Positions 56,546-62,000 of a DNA stretch of 62,000 nt are shown here, one piece after another. A program made the translations under genes and the position numbers. The notes beneath the pieces were generated by a model. It was not told the origin of the DNA. It made no database searches and was given only the letters and a program-made list of their open reading frames with translations. Source of the stretch: Chrysomallon squamiferum (Eukaryota; Mollusca; Gastropoda; Neomphalida; Peltospiridae); contig CM022678.1 in the NCBI GenBank assembly GCA_012295275.1, positions 7,501 to 69,500 of the forward strand. Direction: 5' to 3'. The first letter of the stretch is position 1; every line of letters starts with the position of its first letter.

Positions 56546-57480
56546 GTGAGTCTGTATGTGTGTCTGTCTGTCTGGTGAGTGTGTTTAATGAATGTCTGGA
56601 TAGTTTGTCACATCTGTCAGGTGATTTTCTATGTATCTGTCTCTCTTATGAGTTTGTGAGTCTGTCTGTCTGGTAAGTTTGTATGTGTGTCTGTCTGTCT
56701 GGTGAGTTTGTGTGTCTCCATCAGTGAGTCTCTCTATATATTATAATTTATAAACTAATATATAATTTAACTTTAATTATTAAAACACTAATCGTACAAT
56801 AATCTAAAAAATAATGATGGCAGAAACTTGAAACAAAATAAATTGACCATTTTGTTAAACACTTTACTTTATGAATTTTCTTTTTTCGCTGAGAAAAACT
56901 GATGCATTTTTTGTTATTTGTGTCTACACTAAAAAAACCTAAAAATACAAGCCTAAATAATTTCCTGTGCTTTAAAGTAGTTGTATTACTTTTTTTTTTG
57001 TTAAATTGTTGATTTTTTAATACTAACAAAAATTCAGAATATGTTTTCTATAATTTCAGATGATTATTATGTTTTTCCATAAAATGTAGGTAAATTTAAG
57101 TATTCAGAATATATTTTCTATAATTTCAGATGATTATCATGTTTTTCCATGAAATTTGGGTAAGTTAGTACAAACAATATACTGAAACAAGATTGTACAT
57201 ATCTCCCAATATCTCCCAATCTCACCTTTTTTTTATTTTATTTTATTTATTTATTTATTTATTTAATGTTAAATTCATTTTATTATCCAAAGTGAAAATT
57301 CAAACATCCTTTCCTTTATATATTAGTTCTAACTATTAAATAAATGAATACATTTTTTCTAATATATTTTGAAATTTTCCCTTAAATGATAGTATCAAAA
57401 TAAATTATTATATTTTCATTTTTAGTCAGAGAAAACGCTCCGTTTCTGTTAAAACCAATTTATTCTTTATTTACAGATTG
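56546..57480 (+). other. Downstream of EXOSC6 copy B
   Basis: CTGTCTG-rich DNA to 56730. It matches copy A as far as TTTAACTTTAAT (56778), where copy A enters ankyrin gene 3. A 68-bp tandem duplication (TATTCAGAATATATTTTCTA, then TTTCAGATGATTAT) lies at 57035-57165. No gene is supported. Confidence 0.6.
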
Positions 57481-57522
57481 TCCAATGAGATGACTGGTGG
57501 GCGTGGTAACAGTAACAAGTAA
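57476..57522 (+). CDS. Possible terminal exon (very short), unknown gene
   Basis: The acceptor-like TTTATTTACAG is followed by a frame LSNEMTGGRGNSNK and TAA. Composition is more balanced than the surroundings, but nothing upstream links to it. Confidence 0.15.
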
Positions 57523-57605
57523 AACAAAAACCTGTCAATCAAAATCTTTGACATGGGAGGTAGAAGGAAAAGCTCATCTGTTGACCCAGGTCAGTCCACT
57601 GCAGA

Positions 57606-57905
57606 GCTTGAAGTAGTGAGTAGTGAAGTAGTATCTAAGACAGCAGTGTGTAATTAAGTAGCATGAAAGCAGTATTCACTGAAGTAGTATGAAAGTAAAG
57701 TATATCGAAATTGTGTGGAAATAGTATGAAAGTAGTGTATAGCTAAATAGCAAGAAACTTAGTTGAGTAGTATGAAAAGAGTAGTCAAGATGTATGAAAT
57801 TAGTTTGTATTGAAGTAGTATGCAAGTAGTGTATGGTGAAAGTAGTATGCAAGTAGTGCATAGTGAAGTAGTATTCAAGTAGTGTATAGTGAGGTAGTAT
57901 GAAAT
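57606..57905 (+). repeat. Degenerate GTAGTATGAAAGTAGTGTA repeat
   Basis: Irregular units built from GAAGTAGTATGAAAGTAGTG of about 24-36 bp. The minus-strand open frame over it is a repeat by-product. Confidence 0.8.
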
Positions 57906-58270
57906 GATCTCCGTTTGTCTGTCTCTCATTCATGTCTCCCTTTGTATTATTAAAATAAAATTAATTCCACAGAAATAAATAAATAAATTATTAGGTAAGT
58001 AAGTAAGTAAATAAATAAATTAGTAGGTAAGTAAATAAATAAAATAGTAATTATTTCTGCGGCTCAACATCTTCTTATTATCTCAGAAGATGTCAGTGAT
58101 GTTATCCTGGACATTTCAAGGGCAAGGAAAGAAGGTTAAACCTGAAAACCAGAAGACCAAGCCTCACTTTCATATTCATGAATGTAGCGAAAACTAAAAA
58201 TGATAAATTAACTCCGGAACAAAAGGAACAAATAAACCAAACTTTGGAATGGATAAAAAACTAACTGGTA
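57906..58270 (+). other. Short non-repetitive stretch with a Lys/Glu-rich peptide end
   Basis: 58190-58263 reads NDKLTPEQKEQINQTLEWIK and then Asn and stop, an amphipathic helix-like tail. It vaguely recalls the C-terminal lid helices of Hsp70 proteins, but this is too short to call. AAAT and AAGT repeats lie at 57975-58045. Confidence 0.2.
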
Positions 58271-58889
58271 TGTGAGACCACTGTTCCACTACTGCTACTA
58301 CTACCATAGTAATAATAACAGTAATATTATTATCAATATGACTTCTATTATCCAGAGTTCAATTACTGTTACTGCTATCATTGCAGTGTTTACTACCACT
58401 GCTATACTATCACATCTACTGTTATTATTATTATTACTTGAACATCCATACCGCTACTACTACTACTACTACTACTACTATTACTACTACTGTTACTAAA
58501 TCAGTTTGGCAAGTCTTGATATGAAAAAGATATGTTTATAAATTTAGTTTCAGTAATAATTTAGTTTTAGTATATTTTATCAAATCACTTACATATATGC
58601 TTTGACAGTAGTTTGTTTGGTGTTGTACGAGTTGCCTCCCGTTATTTGTTTATTTATTTATTTATTTATTATTATTATTATTATATTCATTTGTTGAATG
58701 GATAATCTCCTTTTAATTTTATTTTTATTTACTATTACTACTACTACTACAACTACAGTTGATATCATTATTATCTTCATCATCATCAGTATTATTATTC
58801 TTATTATTCCTTTGTTGTAGTAATGATAATCTCCCTTTAATAATCATCAGGTAGTAACCATCACAAGAAACAGTATTGTGAATAACGTC

Positions 58890-58946
<57 letters not shown>

Positions 58947-59220
58947 CATCATAATAATAATAAAATGAGCAAGATGTATGTGTCTATGTAAATAAATAAA
59001 TAAGTCGGTAAACAAAGTCAAATGTTTTGATCAATGATATTTTTATTACAAATAATTATGGACAATACAATGAATATCACAATAAAATTAGAACTTTTCA
59101 CAACACATTTAACCATATTCTCTCAATATATACACACATATATACATATATATATACATATATATATATACATATATACAAATATATATATATATATAGA
59201 TATATATATATATTACATGA
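58271..59220. repeat. Microsatellite cluster (ACT, ATT, AAT, AT/TATATACA)
   Basis: (ACT)n at 58454-58490, (ATTT)n near 58640-58670, (ACT)n at 58730-58755, (AAT)n at about 58888-58945 and a TATATATACATA tract at 59128-59215. No gene is seen. Confidence 0.85.
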
Positions 59221-59701
59221 TGTTTTTCGTTATTATTTAATAAAAACGTTTTATATAAGTAAAAAATCAATATTTTACTTGCTTCATTAACTACATATTT
59301 TTAAAATCAGTTTTTAAATTGATATCTTAACAACATTGCAATATCAAACATATAAAGAGCTATTTTAACAAAGAACATCAAAATCAGTTTAATTTGCTGT
59401 ATTTGTTTTACAACAGGATAAACATTTGATCAATAATTAAATAATTACACCATAGCCAAACACAATAATAATAATAACAAATTAATTGATAAATAAATTA
59501 TATTAAAAATTGAAAAATAAGAAGAAAATAAAGAATGCAAAAAGAAAAGATAAAAGAACACAATTAAATAAAGTGTGAATATACATATGTAAGTCTGAGA
59601 GTGTCTGCTTGTGACACCACTGTGCTAGGTTACTGAAGTTTTTGATTAGAAACTTTGTATGAAATTTACTTGTATTTCTCTCCCTTTCTTAGACTGCATC
59701 T

Positions 59702-59752
<51 letters not shown>

Positions 59753-60430
59753 CAGTGGACTACATATCAAGAAAAAGATGATATATTGCGACTATTCTAT
59801 TGTCATATTAAATCATCGTATTTTCTGCTAATCGGTGTAAATGATGTCTGTATAAAAACAATATTAACTCTTTTGTCTGTAGAAGAAATACAGCAACAAC
59901 TATATAAAAGACTGAAAGAGTGATGATTAGAAAGGAGATGATGAAATCTTGGAAGTTTAATATTTTATCTTTTCCCACCAAGAATTTCAGTTAATTGGCA
60001 GGTTTTTTTCTAACAGTTACAGTTACACTTTTTGGCCAGAAAACTGAAGTAACTAGATAACAACAAAATTAAACTAACTAGATACCAGGAAAATAAAAAT
60101 AAGTAGATGAAATTAAATAACAATAGCTAAACAGCGAGAAATTCAAAATAAGAATTTTGAAATAAAACAACAAAGAAAGCCGCACTTGTATGTGTACAAA
60201 CAGTTACAGTGCCGCACTAGAACGTCGAAAAAACTAGATATCAAGAAAATCAAACTGATTAGACAATGTCAAAATAAGTAGATACGAGGAAATAAAAGTA
60301 TCTAGATAAATTTAAATAACAAAAGCTAAACAGCGAGAAGATCAAAATAACTATTTAGTAAGTCCATGTGTACTGTGTTAGTACAGGATCATCTAATTTA
60401 TATACATCTATGTGGGATTGCGAGTTGACT
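59221..60430. other. AT-rich intergenic DNA
   Basis: Contains (CT)n at 59706-59749. Between 60040 and 60350 a loosely repeated AACTAGATA/AAATAAAAGTA motif recurs in two units of about 240 bp. No exon is supported. Confidence 0.55.
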
Positions 60431-60531
60431 AAGAAGAAAAAATACAATAACAAATGTGTGAAAGTATATTCCTCAGAACAAGTTTAAAACTACAACGACA
60501 TTAGATTCTTCACACATCTTTGTCTGCTATT

Positions 60532-60574
<43 letters not shown>

Positions 60575-60655
60575 GTCTATTTATCTATCTATCTAGCTAT
60601 CTATCTATCTGTTTCTATCTATCTATCTATCTCTCTATCTGTCTGTCTATCTGTG

Positions 60656-60689
<34 letters not shown>

Positions 60690-60914
60690 TCTATTTATCT
60701 ATCTATGTATCTATCTATCTATCTATATCTATCTGTCTATCTGTCTATCTATTTATCTATCTATCTATCTATCTATCTTTAATTACCTGCCTTCATTTTG
60801 TTTTTTAAAAAAATCCCTCTTTTCATTGTCTTCATACAATTTTATTTCATTCAGTAAAATTTTATTTTATTTTTTATTTGATTTTTTTTATATTTCATTA
60901 CCTTATTTAACTCA

Positions 60915-60959
<45 letters not shown>

Positions 60960-61152
60960 CATGTTGTTGTTGTTGTTGTTCTTTCTGTTATTTATTTATT
61001 TTTTTTTTTTTGTGTCTTTTGTTTAATAGCTCTAAGATACTTAGATCACGTGTTACTCGAGTTCACGGTTGAATTGTAAACAAAGAGAATTTGAAACCTG
61101 TGTAGTTAACTCTTTGTTAGAGAATAGAGATATGTCGTTATACAGCTAGTGT
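60431..61152 (+). repeat. Third copy of the 1.9-3.2 kb unit
   Basis: Shares AAACTACAACGACATT and CTTCACACATCTTT with 2590-2630, TTGTCTTCATA(C/T)AATTT with 2928-2945, and GAATTTGAAACCTGTGTAG with 2275-2293. The TATC run occupies the position of the (CT)n run. (ATT)n lies at 60918-60959. Confidence 0.75.
60534..60778. repeat. (TATC)n tetranucleotide microsatellite, about 245 bp
   Basis: CTAT units interrupted by CTGT and TTAT variants. Confidence 0.97.
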
Positions 61153-62000
61153 TGATAATATGGCTAATACTGGCTAATTTTTACAGATTTCAAACTTTAA
61201 TGTTAAGCTACACATCATTATTGTGGTTGTTGTTGTGAAATCGAATTATATATTTGTATATGCAATAATAATGATGATGATGATGATGATGATTATATTA
61301 AGGGAGGTGTTAGGCCTCCTGGAAGCTCCTGGATTTATTTGATGAAGACAGCGAAAATAATACCCGAAATGAAATACTTGCCGTTGACTTAACGTTATTT
61401 ATAGACAATTGTAATTTGAGAAAAGAATTAGAAAGAAGAAGATGAAAAATATAAAGAAATGAATGTTAATGTGAATTGTTTAAAATACAATTTATCAGTT
61501 TATTTTCAGTATCTTTGCAGTGTCGTGCTTTATATGGATCAATTACAGTGGAATCTCGGGTTACCCTATCCAATATGGCACCCAAGAAAACAAAAAGATA
61601 AATCGATAATGTTGGTGCAGAGTATAAATGTATAACACGAGGTTAAGAAAGAAAGAATTGCAAAGCAAAGAATTAAGTTCGTAACCTGAGGTTCCACTGT
61701 AATGCTAAAATCATCGTAGCTGCAGAATACCTATCTCTTGGGTATTAAAGCATCGAATTTTTCATTGCTTACTTAATTATGTAGTCAATTCTTAAACATG
61801 ACAGAAGTAAATAAATTTTAGATATTAATTCGATATTCTAGGGAATTTTGTAAAGCACGATATTACAGTTTAGTATACGTAGTTGCCCCATAATCTTTCC
61901 ATCTCTTTCTTACCCTACATGCAAACCAGTTTCAACAAATTTCTAAAAAATAGTTACGATCTAACTGTACTCAAATTTGACCTCAAAGACAATAACAAAC
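61153..62000 (+). repeat. Right copy of the long direct repeat
   Basis: Collinear with 1-770 and reaching the same TGACCTCAAAGACAATAACAA motif (739 in the left copy), cut by the window edge. Together with 60431-61152, this places the same order of blocks on both sides of the ankyrin array. Confidence 0.85.
61546..61699. mobile_element. pogo/Tigger-like MITE, 154 bp
   Basis: The ends CAGTGGAATCTCGGGTTAC and GTAACCTGAGGTTCCACTG are inverted repeats, flanked by TA on both sides, the target duplication of Tc1/mariner/pogo elements. The end sequence matches the known Tigger-type CAGTGGAACCTCGGTT terminus. It is too short for a transposase, so it is non-autonomous. Confidence 0.85.

Noticed and set aside
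57676-57933. 85-codon minus-strand frame
   Set aside because: Derived from the GTAGTATGAAAGTAGTG repeat; composition and periodicity follow the repeat.
58190-58263. Hsp70 C-terminal helix similarity
   Set aside because: Only about 20 residues of low-complexity amphipathic sequence, with no upstream Hsp70 frame.
1-62000. tRNA, rRNA, histone or other RNA genes
   Set aside because: No box A/B pair with a plausible cloverleaf and no rRNA core sequence was noticed by eye. A covariance-model scan would be needed to exclude them fully.

Overview
This is a eukaryotic, almost certainly invertebrate animal, nuclear window. It is AT-rich and holds GT-AG introns, poly(A) signals and hundreds of bases of ATT, CT, GT, TATC and AT microsatellites. 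It also holds decayed Jockey/CR1-like LINE reverse transcriptase, a pogo/Tigger-like MITE and fragments of the eukaryotic RNA-exosome gene EXOSC6 (MTR3). The repeat style and LINE type look most like a mollusc (cephalopod-like), but this is a weak inference. There are no operons, no CRISPR array and no recognisable tRNA or rRNA.

The window is a nest of segmental duplications around a small family of ankyrin-repeat (ANK) genes on the + strand. Gene 1 (about 7.7-17.25 kb) has a non-coding first exon ending at 7860 and a 5 kb intron that carries a 2.9 kb minisatellite of 9-bp units. It then has an NLS exon with an in-frame TAA, a Ser-rich exon, an 18-nt microexon and an intact ANK exon (16181-17250). 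Gene 2 (about 22.06-30.1 kb) has the same plan with an intact NLS exon. Its fourth exon is amplified into four near-identical 66-nt copies on an 800-bp tandem array, and its ANK exon is cut short by TGA at 30098. Gene 3 (45.57-47.72 kb) is a long ANK relative with several frameshifts, and 17.9-19.5 kb holds another ANK pseudogene. Splice phases are consistent throughout: the linker exons are phase 1-1, and every ANK or tail exon accepts phase 1.

Downstream of genes 2 and 3 lie two paralogous flanks (30.8-38.65 kb and 47.9-54.9 kb). Each holds a 54-bp minisatellite, a 61-codon orphan 'tail' exon, a 57-bp minisatellite, microsatellites and then EXOSC6 fragments (44.3-45.45 kb and 54.96-56.55 kb). 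The first flank is interrupted by a 5.6 kb insertion (38.65-44.27 kb). That insertion has long inverted repeats, an internal 200-bp tandem array and a 3'-terminal exon of unknown function. The EXOSC6 fragments show tandem amplification of their splice acceptor plus the 5' half of the exon, on a period of about 100-104 bp. In the 45 kb copy the usual donor is mutated, and the next donor is in phase with the ANK gene 3 exon.

The first 770 bases recur about 61.15 kb into the window, so the whole array is flanked by a direct repeat. The main biological signal is repeated amplification of exons, splice sites and minisatellites in an NLS-tagged ANK gene family whose members carry complementary lesions. 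Which copies are functional cannot be decided without transcript data.
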